Source: Photobacterium chitinilyticum
GTDB taxonomy: Bacteria > Pseudomonadota > Gammaproteobacteria > Enterobacterales > Vibrionaceae
NCBI RefSeq assembly: GCF_004104355.1
Contig: NZ_RJLM01000006.1
Location: forward strand, 124,001 to 188,000
Length of the DNA: 64,000 bases
Direction: 5' to 3'
The notes under the pieces: model-generated
What the model saw: only the letters and a program-made list of their open reading frames with translations
Told to the model about the DNA's origin: nothing
Databases searched by the model: none
Position numbers and translations under genes: made by a program
Shown: in pieces, positions 16,278 to 24,719 of the stretch
Numbering within the stretch: the stretch's first letter is position 1
How the letters are laid out: each line of letters begins with the position of its first letter

Positions 16278-17354
16278 ATGGGCAAGAGTATTGATAATCC
16301 AATGGGTACGGACGGCTTTGAGTTTGTGGAATATACCGCGCCAACTCCTGAGGGTATCGAAAATTTGAAGAGACTGTTTCACCTGATGGGATTTGCAGAA
16401 GTCGCGAGACATAAGCATAAGTCGGTGTGGCTATACCGGCAGGGCGGTATTAACTTTATCGTCAATGGGGAGTCTCACTCTCAGGCCGCAGGATTTGCTG
16501 GCGAACATGGTGCCAGTGTAAATGCGATGGCATTTCGGGTTGCCGATTCCAGCCAGGCACTTGCTTATGCGGTTGAGAAAGGGGCAACGGCATGTGCGCC
16601 TCAGGCCGGTCCAATGGAGCTGAATATCCCTGCTCTTTACGGTATTGGTGAGTCTTTGATTTATCTGGTTGACCGTTATGGTGAGCACGATATTTATGAA
16701 ATAGATTTCGATTATTATCCTGATTACAAAGAGCGGATGGTGGCGCTGGATGCCGGGCTGGAAGTTATCGATCACCTAACCCATAACGTTAAGCGCGGTA
16801 ATATGGATTTATGGGCAAATTTTTACAAGAAAATTGCCAATTTCCGAGAAATACGCCATTTCGATATCAAAGGTAAAGTGACCGGCCTACTTTCGCGGGC
16901 AATGACTGCCCCGTGTGGGAAAATTCGTATACCAATCAATGAGTCCAGAGATGACAAGTCCCAGATTGCAGAATATCTGGATCAGTACAACGGAGAAGGC
17001 ATCCAGCATATTGCCCTGAGTACAGAAAATATCTTGGCGACAGTACAAAAGCTAAAAGATGGCGGGCTGGGGTTCATGGACACGCCAGATACCTATTATG
17101 AAGGTATTAATAAGCGGGTACCGGGACATCATGAAGATATTGGTAAATTGAATGAATTGAAGATTCTGATCGACGGTGACGAGAGCGGTATCTTACTGCA
17201 AATCTTTACCGATACCGTTATTGGGCCGGTCTTTTTTGAAATAATTCAACGTAAAGGGAATCAAGGCTTTGGTGAAGGTAATTTCCAGGCATTATTTGAG
17301 TCTATAGAGCTAGATCAAATCCGCCGTGGGGTATTGGATATCGAAGATAAGTGA
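16278..17354 (+). CDS. hpd: 4-hydroxyphenylpyruvate dioxygenase
   Basis: This is a 358-residue two-domain VOC-fold dioxygenase. The iron ligands are visible in DHLTHNV (first His), IQHIALST (second His) and GPVFFEIIQRKG (Glu). It converts 4-hydroxyphenylpyruvate to homogentisate, the step between tyrosine transamination and HmgA. The ATG at 16278 is preceded by GTGAGGA; an in-frame GTG at 16263 is less likely. It is monocistronic and lies about 19 kb from hmgA-fahA-maiA, with which it would normally work. Confidence 0.95.
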   Translation: MGKSIDNPMGTDGFEFVEYTAPTPEGIENLKRLFHLMGFAEVARHKHKSVWLYRQGGINFIVNGESHSQAAGFAGEHGASVNAMAFRVADSSQALAYAVEKGATACAPQAGPMELNIPALYGIGESLIYLVDRYGEHDIYEIDFDYYPDYKERMVALDAGLEVIDHLTHNVKRGNMDLWANFYKKIANFREIRHFDIKGKVTGLLSRAMTAPCGKIRIPINESRDDKSQIAEYLDQYNGEGIQHIALSTENILATVQKLKDGGLGFMDTPDTYYEGINKRVPGHHEDIGKLNELKILIDGDESGILLQIFTDTVIGPVFFEIIQRKGNQGFGEGNFQALFESIELDQIRRGVLDIEDK

Positions 17355-17430
17355 TAGCGAAGCCATAATTGGTTAATGGGCATGAATTGGACAGGTGAGT
17401 ATTTTCTGACTTGCCCAGTTCATTATCACC

Positions 17431-18336
17431 TTATTGGCAGTAGCCAAGCCGTGTGTTTGCTTTGGCAAGCAGTAGCTCATACAGATCATGTGCAGCAGGC
17501 CCTGTTTTAGCCCCCTTAGGTAAGGCTATATGCAGAGGTACGTGATAACGTTGCGCTCCTTCTACCGATAGCTGAACGATATCGTCGCAATTCATTTCAT
17601 CCACCATATGTTCCGGTAGACGGCAAAAACCTAAGCCGTTAGCAACTGCGCGCCAAGCGTGGTCAAAGTTATCGACAGTGATGCGTTGTTGCGATTTTAG
17701 CCATCCCACATTTTGTTTATTTTGTGTCTGATGTGCACCAAGATCTCGAATAACAATTTGTGTCTCGGTTGTCATATCGCCTAGGCACAGATTGGACTTG
17801 AGGGCCAACGGATGGCTCTTGGCAACTACAGGCACCATAGTTACGACGCCAAAGGCGTCTGCTGGATGGTTAGTAACAGGCAGAGTAACGATTGCAACAT
17901 CGGACTGTTCAGACAAGACAGCATCTGTTGTACTCGAGAGTGATGTTTCAACGACTTGTACCGAGGTGTTTTTATTCTCCGCCAAGAATGCAGCTAATGG
18001 TTCATATAGCCACTCGCGGCAGCATAAATGATCGATGGAGACGGTGATCTCAGACTCTATCCCCATTGATAACTGGGTACTGATAAGTTCAAGTTCACGA
18101 GCTTGTTCTAGCATTGAAGTAGCCCTGCGGAGCAAAGACTGACCATCGTCAGTAAGTACCGCTCTGCGGCCTTTAACATGTACTAATGATATTCCCAGTT
18201 GTTCTTCTAGTTTTTTTATTGCGTAGATCAACGTGGTATGGCTCTTGTTTAGCTGTGTTGCCGCGGCTTGAATACTCCCCGCGCGGTTGATTTCATGCAA
18301 GGTGAGCCATTGATCGAGCGTGGTTTTTAGTCTCAT
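17431..18336 (-). CDS. LysR-family transcriptional regulator
   Basis: This is a 301-residue LysR protein. The N-terminal winged helix (INRAGSIQAAATQLNKSHTT... then KKLEEQLGISLV) is followed by a LysR substrate domain. It is divergent from the YdhR-like gene at 18440, the usual arrangement for a regulator and its target. An inverted repeat lies between them. Two Cys residues stand in the effector domain (HLCCREW), a possible redox-sensing feature, but that is speculation. The ligand is unknown. Confidence 0.88.
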   Translation of the reverse strand: MRLKTTLDQWLTLHEINRAGSIQAAATQLNKSHTTLIYAIKKLEEQLGISLVHVKGRRAVLTDDGQSLLRRATSMLEQARELELISTQLSMGIESEITVSIDHLCCREWLYEPLAAFLAENKNTSVQVVETSLSSTTDAVLSEQSDVAIVTLPVTNHPADAFGVVTMVPVVAKSHPLALKSNLCLGDMTTETQIVIRDLGAHQTQNKQNVGWLKSQQRITVDNFDHAWRAVANGLGFCRLPEHMVDEMNCDDIVQLSVEGAQRYHVPLHIALPKGAKTGPAAHDLYELLLAKANTRLGYCQ

Positions 18337-18370
18337 TGGTCGATTTTTTCCACATTAACTACAGGTATTT

Positions 18371-18386
18371 TGAACTTTAGTGTTCA
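18371..18386. promoter_or_regulatory. candidate LysR operator
   Basis: The inverted repeat TGAAC-TTTAGT-GTTCA lies in the 103-base gap between the divergent LysR gene and the ydhR-like gene. It has the size and dyad symmetry of a LysR (T-N11-A type) site. Its position upstream of both starts fits autoregulation. Confidence 0.45.
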
Positions 18387-18439
18387 TTTTTTATTGAATA
18401 TGATTATTGCACATACCGACGAGACTGGAGTAAATAATC

Positions 18440-18748
18440 ATGAATAAGTTGCTACAAGTAGACTTTGATTTCCAAGGGCCCTTTGGCGAAGAAATGTCCG
18501 CGTTATTAAAAGAGTTGGCCGAGTCCATCAATCAAGAGCCGGGGATGATCTGGAAAATTTGGACTGAGAACGCACAGACTCAACAAGGTGGGGGGATCTA
18601 TTTGTTCGAAGACGAGCAAACAGCCTTGGCGTATCTAGATATGCATACTGCTCGCTTGCAGAAAATGGGCATTACTGATGTTAGAGGCATCGTCTTTGAT
18701 ATTAATGAGTCTTTGTCTGTCATTAACAAAGGGCCAATAGGCAAATAA
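18440..18748 (+). CDS. ydhR: YdhR-type putative monooxygenase
   Basis: This is a 102-residue ferredoxin-like alpha+beta barrel protein. Its opening LLQVDFDFQGPFG, the central PGMIWKIWTEN and the late GGIYLFEDEQTALAYLDMH match the YdhR family (putative monooxygenase) as I know it. A reaction on aromatic compounds has been suggested for the family but is not established. The ATG follows TGGAG. It is followed 17 bases later by a small membrane protein and is probably controlled by the divergent LysR protein. Confidence 0.85.
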   Translation: MNKLLQVDFDFQGPFGEEMSALLKELAESINQEPGMIWKIWTENAQTQQGGGIYLFEDEQTALAYLDMHTARLQKMGITDVRGIVFDINESLSVINKGPIGK

Positions 18749-18765
18749 CGTACTAGGTAATAAAT

Positions 18766-19146
18766 ATGAACAATAAAGCTTTTCTGTCGATGCATGCCGC
18801 AATCTATGGTGTTTTTGCACTAGCCCTATTTTTTGCACCTGCATTAATGTGGCCGATGTATGGTGTAGAAGTGAACGATCAATACGCTTACTTTTTGTCA
18901 CAACACAACAGTATTTTCCTGGGTGGGATAGCGGCAATCAGTTTTCTGTTTCGTGAAATTGAAGCAAGTGAGCTATCGCAAAAGCTATTTCTAGGGCTTA
19001 TGGTGACCAATCTGCTTGGTTTGCTCATTACTTTGTATGCTTGTTTTACTGGTGTATTTGTTGGCTTTGGCTGGAGCGATCCTGCATTTTTTGCACTACT
19101 TTCAATCCTTAGTTTTGTTCAGTACAAGAAACAGGTGCTTAAGTAG
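18766..19146 (+). CDS. small integral membrane protein, four predicted helices
   Basis: This 126-residue protein is largely hydrophobic, with helices at about residues 5-25, 45-62, 73-95 and 100-118. The segments FALALFFAPALMWPMYG and HNSIFLGGIAAISFLF are typical of small DoxX-like or DUF-type inner-membrane proteins, but no family motif is certain. It is cotranscribed with the ydhR-like gene and ends at a strong bidirectional terminator. Function unknown. Confidence 0.7.
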   Translation: MNNKAFLSMHAAIYGVFALALFFAPALMWPMYGVEVNDQYAYFLSQHNSIFLGGIAAISFLFREIEASELSQKLFLGLMVTNLLGLLITLYACFTGVFVGFGWSDPAFFALLSILSFVQYKKQVLK

Positions 19147-19151
19147 CAATT

Positions 19152-19184
19152 AAAAGCCCGCAGCATTAATGCTGTGGGCTTTTT
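19152..19184. terminator. bidirectional Rho-independent terminator
   Basis: A long hairpin with AAAGCCC on the left and GGGCTTT on the right, closed by the palindrome CAGCATTAATGCTG, is flanked by A- and T-runs. It ends the plus-strand membrane protein gene and the convergent minus-strand gene at 19201. Confidence 0.9.
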
Positions 19185-19200
19185 GACTATAGGGAGGGGA

Positions 19201-20265
19201 TTAGCTTTGTGCTACACCATGCCACTGATAATGGTTATTGGGTTTTTTACTGACAATCCCTTCTTCGAGCAGTTGTTTGAAGATGTCATCAACTTCTTCG
19301 CTACTGATCTTGAGAAAGCGAGTGACAGCGCGCTTGGTGCAGTTGACCTGGTTACTGCTTAAGGCCTCAATCGCTTTTTCATAAGGATTTTTAGGCTCTT
19401 CGGGTTCAGTTTCCAGTATCTCTCTTTGCTCGACTTCACTACTTGTATCTAGTGTCTTGGTAAGTAGTTCGGGCTCTTTAGGCTCGGCGGTGTTAAACGC
19501 ATCGATAGTGATCGGGTTGACTCTGCGGAACTGGTTTCTAAATCGGAGCTCTTCACCGATTAATCCGACAAAGAAAGCCGCGAAAAAATCCAATAATACG
19601 GAGAGGAAAACGACCAACCCCAACTGTGCGGTTTGTGTTTGCACATTGAGTGACTTAGCTAAGCTGTCGATTAGACCAAGCACTGAGCCTTGGTTAACCA
19701 CCGGGAGGCTATCTCGCTCTGCGGCTAGCGTCTGCTGTTGCTGGCGAAGTTGGTTATTGGCTTTCTGGATCCTCGCAACCCCCGTGGCAATACGTTCCAT
19801 CTGAATATATTTTTCAGCAGCAATATTATTGAGCTCGATTTGTTTCTCGATAGCATTAATTTGCATGTTGTAGGTGTTGATTTTGCTCTGCTGCACATTA
19901 ACGTGGCTCTGTGCTTGGTTGGTTGCGCTGTTGATCCCGCCCACCGAGCCGCCAATAGATATAGCAGCAAGTACGGCATAGAAGGCAAAAGCCGAGAACG
20001 CGCCTGTGTAATTGCGACGGGCACGTCGTTCGCCGAATTCATACCAGGCAAAGAACTTCCCCAGTTCAAAAATAACCGCCAAGCCACCAAACAACAACTG
20101 CATCATTGGATCTTCGTCGATGGAGAGGAAGAGCAGTAGTGAGAAGATAATAGAAGCAAGAATGGATGCGCCGGTGAAACTGTATACCGTCCACATTGCG
20201 AAAGTCCCTTTAGGGAATCGTACCGGTAGATTGTCGTTATAAAGCATAAAAAACAGAGTCTGCAT
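19201..20265 (-). CDS. membrane protein with periplasmic coiled coil and C-terminal winged-helix-like tail
   Basis: This 354-residue protein has three predicted membrane helices near the N-terminus (about 24-45, 55-75, 90-110). A Gln/Asn-rich coiled coil at about 120-200 follows, then another helix pair near 215-240. The last ~70 residues are soluble (NQVNCTKRAVTRFLKISSEEVDDIFKQLLEEGIVSKK) and look like a small winged-helix DNA- or protein-binding domain. The layout resembles DUF4407-like membrane proteins, but I cannot assign a family. The start is uncertain because no clear ribosome binding site precedes 20265; a Met eight residues in is possible. Monocistronic. Confidence 0.65.
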   Translation of the reverse strand: MQTLFFMLYNDNLPVRFPKGTFAMWTVYSFTGASILASIIFSLLLFLSIDEDPMMQLLFGGLAVIFELGKFFAWYEFGERRARRNYTGAFSAFAFYAVLAAISIGGSVGGINSATNQAQSHVNVQQSKINTYNMQINAIEKQIELNNIAAEKYIQMERIATGVARIQKANNQLRQQQQTLAAERDSLPVVNQGSVLGLIDSLAKSLNVQTQTAQLGLVVFLSVLLDFFAAFFVGLIGEELRFRNQFRRVNPITIDAFNTAEPKEPELLTKTLDTSSEVEQREILETEPEEPKNPYEKAIEALSSNQVNCTKRAVTRFLKISSEEVDDIFKQLLEEGIVSKKPNNHYQWHGVAQS

Positions 20266-20600
20266 CTATGAGCGCAATTGCTCATATTTCGCCTGTCGAT
20301 ATAAAACCGTCAGGCAATAAAAAAAGGTGGGTAAGGATACATCAAAATAGCTCATGAGCCCTTATAAAATAAGGCTTCTGGCACTTTTGCGACGGAATTT
20401 TACACGGTGCTTTCATAACTGAAGAAAAGATCGCCAACAGTCGGGTGTGGTAAAGGAGTGGCGCATCAATTTTGTGCTACTAAGGTGGTTTGTACTGTTT
20501 CTTCTCTTGTTCGTTTTTCTGTTGCTATATTGTTAACTCAGGGTTAGATTAAAAGCTCTATGACCGGATCGGCAACAATCCTATATAGCAAGGAGCATGT
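20266..20600. other. divergent intergenic region
   Basis: This 335-base gap lies between divergent genes. An inverted repeat ATGAGC-GCAATT-GCTCAT lies at the minus-strand gene start (about 20268-20285) and could be an operator. A small hydrophobic frame at 20447-20536 lacks a usable start site and is not called. No terminator or RNA is evident. Confidence 0.35.
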
Positions 20601-21053
20601 ATGAAAGATCTACTGAAAGGATACCCTGTTATCACTGAAATTCCGGTGGCATGGGGAGAGATGGACGCGCTTAATCATGTGAATAATGTTGTTTACTTCC
20701 GCTATTTAGAAACAGCTCGAATTGAATACTTTCGAGAGATCGCTTTGATGGATGAGATACAAAATACAGGTATTGGTCCGGTTCTGGGTGAAACAAGTTG
20801 TCGCTATAAACTACCTGTGACTTACCCGGATACTCTTTACGTAGGTAGCCGAGTGTCTGAGCTCAAGGACGATCGTTTTACCATGGAGTATGAGATTGTC
20901 AGTAAAAAGCTCGGTGCTGTAACAAGCTCAGGAACAGCGAAGGTGGTGATGTTCAACTTTAAAACCAACAAAAAAGCCAATTTGTTGCCATCGCTTGTCG
21001 ACGCAATTAAAGCGATTGAATCAGGCGTGTCTGCCGAGCAGGAAACGGTATAG
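20601..21053 (+). CDS. acyl-CoA thioesterase, 4HBT family
   Basis: This is a 150-residue hotdog thioesterase. The segment WGEMDALNHVNNVVYFRYLE carries the catalytic Asp and the NHVNN signature of the YbgC/FadM-like group. It should hydrolyse acyl-CoA esters in the cytoplasm; chain-length preference cannot be told. The ATG follows AAGGAG at ideal spacing. It is monocistronic, ended by the hairpin at 21069-21089. Confidence 0.85.
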   Translation: MKDLLKGYPVITEIPVAWGEMDALNHVNNVVYFRYLETARIEYFREIALMDEIQNTGIGPVLGETSCRYKLPVTYPDTLYVGSRVSELKDDRFTMEYEIVSKKLGAVTSSGTAKVVMFNFKTNKKANLLPSLVDAIKAIESGVSAEQETV

Positions 21054-21068
21054 TCATTTCCAGATATT

Positions 21069-21089
21069 AGCGGCAGCCAAACTGCCGCT
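21069..21089 (+). terminator. Rho-independent terminator
   Basis: The sequence AGCGGCAG-CCAAA-CTGCCGCT is an 8-bp perfect stem followed by a T-rich tract. It ends the thioesterase transcript and separates it from the envelope operon that follows. Confidence 0.8.
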
Positions 21090-21283
21090 TGGTGTTGTTT
21101 TGTTGCTAGAAAGTCCTTTCAATAAGCTACTTTCCCTTCTTTTTTTCCCTAACAGTTAGCGTGGCAGTTCAGTCGCGTTTTGCTTCGGTTCGCTCTCAGA
21201 TTCTGCAATTTGTCGCATCGATAAACGCAGTTCATTCCTCGCGCTTACTATTGAGGCAAATATCAAGTCAATTGGAGAGGAAT

Positions 21284-21937
21284 ATGATTCAGATGATAGT
21301 GCGTGGTCTACGAGTGGTGCTGGTTAGTACCTTGCTATTGGTACCGGCTTTTGCACAGGCCAATGCGATCGAGGATATCATTGGCCTATACAACCAGGCA
21401 GCGGCAGGGGACGAGGCAAAAGTTGAAACGGTTTACCAGCAACTGGAGAACCTGATAGAGCTAGAAGGCCAAAAGCCGCTGACAATGGTTTACTTAGGCG
21501 GTACCGAAACGCTAAAAGGCCGCGATGCCTGGATGCCGTGGAATAAAATGAAATATGTAGAGCAAGGGCTTGCCAAAATTGATAAAGGCCTCGATCTGCT
21601 TAATGCCAATCCAGTCCCGTTCGAAGAGCAGCCGATTGTTTCGGGCATTCATGAATCTTACCTAACGCAGGCTATCTCTGCGTCAACATTTACCCTGCTA
21701 CCTGACATGTTTAACTATTTTGAACGTGGCTACGATATCTACCTTTCATTGCTGGCGCAGCCGGAATTTACCAAGGAGCCTTTTGCTGCAACGGCTTGGG
21801 TGTATGCGCTTGCCATTCAGGCGGCTATTCGTGCGGAAGATTTATCACAGGCAAAAAGTTGGCTTGCGGTGATGGAGCGGCATGATGCCAATCACCCGCA
21901 AACGTTAAAAGCGATTGCATTGTTCAATAAAGGTTGA
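21284..21937 (+). CDS. exported helical protein, first gene of an envelope transport operon
   Basis: This encodes 217 residues from the ATG at 21284, behind GGAGAGG. The signal peptide ends at AQA-N near residue 27. The mature protein is helical, with paired-helix units (IEDIIGLYNQAAAGDEAK, YVEQGLAKIDKGLDLLNANP) suggestive of a TPR-like solenoid. No family is assigned. It lies nine bases before the ABC ATPase and is probably the periplasmic component or cargo-related part of the same system. Confidence 0.7.
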   Translation: MIQMIVRGLRVVLVSTLLLVPAFAQANAIEDIIGLYNQAAAGDEAKVETVYQQLENLIELEGQKPLTMVYLGGTETLKGRDAWMPWNKMKYVEQGLAKIDKGLDLLNANPVPFEEQPIVSGIHESYLTQAISASTFTLLPDMFNYFERGYDIYLSLLAQPEFTKEPFAATAWVYALAIQAAIRAEDLSQAKSWLAVMERHDANHPQTLKAIALFNKG

Positions 21938-21946
21938 GGGGGAGAC

Positions 21947-22645
21947 ATGATTCAGTTTGCAGGGGTTCAGAAACGGTATGTGTTAGGTAATCAAGACGTT
22001 CGAGCTCTCAATGGCGTATCGGGTTCTATTGATACTGGTGAAATGGTGGCGCTATGCGGGCCGTCGGGTTCGGGGAAAAGTACTTTGCTTAATATTTTTG
22101 GCCTGCTGGACATGGACTACCAGGGCGAAGTGCTATTCGGTTCCAGTTCGTCAACATTGCAATCTGCACCCCAGGCACCGATGGAAGCGGCAAAGTTTCG
22201 TCGCAGTCAGCTGGGGTTTATTTTTCAACGGTTCAATCTTGTGCCTGTGATGACGGCATTAGAAAACGTGGCTTATCCATTGCACCTCAATGGTTTTTCC
22301 AAGCAAGAGCAGCAGCGAATGGCGCAGCAAATGCTGGAAAATGTCGGCCTCGGAGCTTGGCTTCATCATCGACCGGATCATTTATCAGGAGGCCAGCAGC
22401 AGCGTGTGGCCATTGCTCGTGCGCTGGTGCACCAGCCAAGTTTGGTTATTGCTGATGAGCCTACAGCGAGCCTGGATAGTCAGGCCGCGAATGCGGTGAT
22501 TGAGATCATGAAAAAACTTGGTCATGAGATAGGAACAACGTTTATTGTCGCGACCCATGATCCCCGTACGGCTGAACGTTGTGACCGAAGAATAGAACTA
22601 TTGGACGGACACATCCAGCAGGAGGAAATGCGATGGGTGAGTTAA
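21947..22645 (+). CDS. ABC transporter ATP-binding protein, LolD/MacB-type
   Basis: This is a 232-residue ATPase. It has Walker [10 protein letters not shown] near 38-46, the Q-loop in [10 protein letters not shown], the signature LSGGQQQR, Walker [13 protein letters not shown] and the switch His in ATHDPR. The pattern [19 protein letters not shown] places it in the MacB/LolD/FtsE group, which powers mechanotransmission across the envelope and not import. It pairs with the FtsX-like permease whose start overlaps its end. Confidence 0.92.
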   Translation: MIQFAGVQKRYVLGNQDVRALNGVSGSIDTGEMVALCGPSGSGKSTLLNIFGLLDMDYQGEVLFGSSSSTLQSAPQAPMEAAKFRRSQLGFIFQRFNLVPVMTALENVAYPLHLNGFSKQEQQRMAQQMLENVGLGAWLHHRPDHLSGGQQQRVAIARALVHQPSLVIADEPTASLDSQAANAVIEIMKKLGHEIGTTFIVATHDPRTAERCDRRIELLDGHIQQEEMRWVS

Positions 22646-23919
22646 ATATCGACAAGGTTGCTGAAAAAGTGATGCCTTACTATTTCAGGCTGGCGTGGCT
22701 GAATCTGAGACGAAACGGTCGGCGCAGTATGTTGTCGGTAATGATCATTGCGATTGCAGTCTTTGCCCTGACCTCAGCGGGTGGTTTTGGCTTGTATACC
22801 TATCAATCGCTTCAAGAGTCTACCGCGCGTGATATTGGGCATATCACCTTAAGTGTGCCGGGCTATTTTGAGAAAGACGAGGAGATGCCGCTGAGCAATG
22901 GGCTGAACAATACTCAAACCATGATAAGCGAAATCATGAATAACGAAGCAGTACGCGCCGTTCAGTCCCGGGTATATTTTACGGGTTTAGTGTCCAACGG
23001 CAATAAGTCCGCCATTTTTACGGGAACAGGTGTCAACGATCGCGAGTTTAGCCTCAAAGGCCCGTTCCTGGATATGCGTGAAGGGAAAACGCTCTCGGAT
23101 ATTACGTCAAGCCGCTATAACCCGATAGAGCCGGAAGTGATGTTGGGTGTCGATTTGGCAAAGAATATGAATGTCGGGGTGGGGGACTGGATAACACTGT
23201 TGTCTACAACCAGTGAAGGCGCGTTAAATGCCTTTGACTTCAAGGTTCACGGGTTGTATTCGACAGGTGTGCCTGAATTGGATAAACGCCAGTTATATAT
23301 CCATATCCAGTCAGCGCAAGAGCTGCTGCTATCAGACAAAGTCAGTACCTTGTCAGTCTTCCTCAATGACACGGCCCGGACCGAAGCGATGATGGACGTG
23401 GTTGACAATCAGATCAACGCGATGGCATTGGAGCAAGCTATCGAGCTGACGTCATGGCAAGACCGTGCGTTTTTCTACAACAATGTCAAGAGCTTGTATA
23501 ACCTCATCTTTGGCATGATGGGGCTGGTGATGGGGCTGGTTGTGTTCGTTTCCCTGTTTAATACCATGACTATGTCGGTGACTGAGCGTACCCGTGAGAT
23601 AGGCACCCTGTCAGCGCTTGGGAGTTACCGGAAAGAGATTGTCGGCGGCTTTTTACGCGAAGCTGGGTTGCTGGCAGTAATTGGTTCCATGACCGGTGCC
23701 CTGTTGAGTGCAGCATTGAGTCTTTTTTTGATGCTGGTCGAGGTCAATATGCCGCCACCTCCCGGTTATAGCGAAGGCTATCCGCTTCATATTTATTTTT
23801 CACCTGAACTGGTGCTATCTGCCACAGGCTGTGTACTTGCTATTTGCCTGTTTGCCGCTTACTTCTCAGCCCGAAAAGGGGTCAACAAGCCTATTACGGA
23901 GGCCTTGTCTTATGTTTAG
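22633..23919 (+). CDS. FtsX-like ABC permease (LolE/MacB-type)
   Basis: This 428-residue permease has one N-terminal membrane helix (about 32-52), a ~220-residue periplasmic domain, then three C-terminal helices ending near 420. The motifs TMSVTERTREIGTLSALGSYR before the second helix and the final ARKGVNKPITEALSYV are classical for the FtsX/MacB family. The ATG sits behind AGGAGG and overlaps the ATPase by 13 bases. With the LolA-like gene next door, extraction of a lipid or lipoprotein from the inner membrane is a reasonable hypothesis. Confidence 0.9.
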   Translation: MGELNIDKVAEKVMPYYFRLAWLNLRRNGRRSMLSVMIIAIAVFALTSAGGFGLYTYQSLQESTARDIGHITLSVPGYFEKDEEMPLSNGLNNTQTMISEIMNNEAVRAVQSRVYFTGLVSNGNKSAIFTGTGVNDREFSLKGPFLDMREGKTLSDITSSRYNPIEPEVMLGVDLAKNMNVGVGDWITLLSTTSEGALNAFDFKVHGLYSTGVPELDKRQLYIHIQSAQELLLSDKVSTLSVFLNDTARTEAMMDVVDNQINAMALEQAIELTSWQDRAFFYNNVKSLYNLIFGMMGLVMGLVVFVSLFNTMTMSVTERTREIGTLSALGSYRKEIVGGFLREAGLLAVIGSMTGALLSAALSLFLMLVEVNMPPPPGYSEGYPLHIYFSPELVLSATGCVLAICLFAAYFSARKGVNKPITEALSYV

Positions 23920-24718
23920 TCGCCTTATGTCTAACCGCCTTATATTCAAAAGAAAGCGGATTCAACAGCTCGTGTTTGGCATTTTGGCTAGTATCTTGGC
24001 CTGTAATGTTAACGCTCAGCCTGAAAAGACGGTAGAGGAAATCTTGCAGCGTGCTGATCAGTATCGGCTTGATAGCGATGCGGCCAAAGTAGTGTCTCAG
24101 GTGTTGCTGTATGAAAATGGTGAGCTGGAAAAAACTCGTCAATATACCGTTTATACCCGTCCTGAGCGTGAATCGCTGGTGGTCTCCAAGTCAAAAGTAG
24201 AAGCCGGACAGAAAATGTTGATGCTGGGTGATAACTACTGGCTATTGATGCCGAAAAGTCGTCGACCGATCCGGATCACACCAATGCAGAAATTGCTGGG
24301 TGAGGCATCGGTGGGCGATATTTCGACCTTGACCTGGAGTGAAGACTATCAGGGGCAATGGGTTCAGGCGGTAGAATTGAACTTGCCGGAGACCGAGAAT
24401 GTACTGGTCAATCAGCTGGAGCTGACAGCCAAAACATCGGGTGCCAGTTATCAGCGTATTGAACTGTGGCTAGAAAAGGACAGTGACTTTCCTATCAAGG
24501 CACGTATGTACCTCCGTTCGGGTAAATTGGCAAAAGAAGCCTGGTTTACCAAAGGAGTGCGAGATGCCCGAACCAGTGTTATTGAAATGACATTACTTGA
24601 CCGCATTCAGCCGAGTAAAAAAACGGTTATCAAGTATCAGGAGGTCTTACCAATAGAGCTGGATGCGAAGTACTATAACCCTGCCTATTTGTCTCGAAAT
24701 AATGTGTCGGGGCTTTAG
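23912..24718 (+). CDS. LolA-like outer-membrane lipoprotein-sorting protein
   Basis: This 268-residue exported protein has a basic N-terminus and a hydrophobic segment ending near residue 36 (VNA-Q). An ILAC upstream of that could be a poor lipobox. The mature part is rich in beta strands, with repeated patterns such as YTRPERESLVV, YWLLMPKSRRPIRI and LWLEKDSDFPIKARMY, typical of the LolA-like fold (PF17131 group) found beside FtsX-type permeases. It would carry a hydrophobic cargo across the periplasm. The ATG overlaps the permease stop and has ACGGAGG at good spacing. Confidence 0.8.
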   Translation: MFSRLMSNRLIFKRKRIQQLVFGILASILACNVNAQPEKTVEEILQRADQYRLDSDAAKVVSQVLLYENGELEKTRQYTVYTRPERESLVVSKSKVEAGQKMLMLGDNYWLLMPKSRRPIRITPMQKLLGEASVGDISTLTWSEDYQGQWVQAVELNLPETENVLVNQLELTAKTSGASYQRIELWLEKDSDFPIKARMYLRSGKLAKEAWFTKGVRDARTSVIEMTLLDRIQPSKKTVIKYQEVLPIELDAKYYNPAYLSRNNVSGL

Positions 24719-24719
24719 C

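Noticed and set aside
20447-20536. Short hydrophobic frame that could encode a single membrane helix
   Set aside because: The only strong Shine-Dalgarno (AAAGGAG) does not place a usable start codon in this frame.
22633-24718. Canonical LolCDE/LolA lipoprotein export system
   Set aside because: There is only one FtsX-type permease, no LolB, and a barrel plus two-component pair are present, so the housekeeping system is unlikely.
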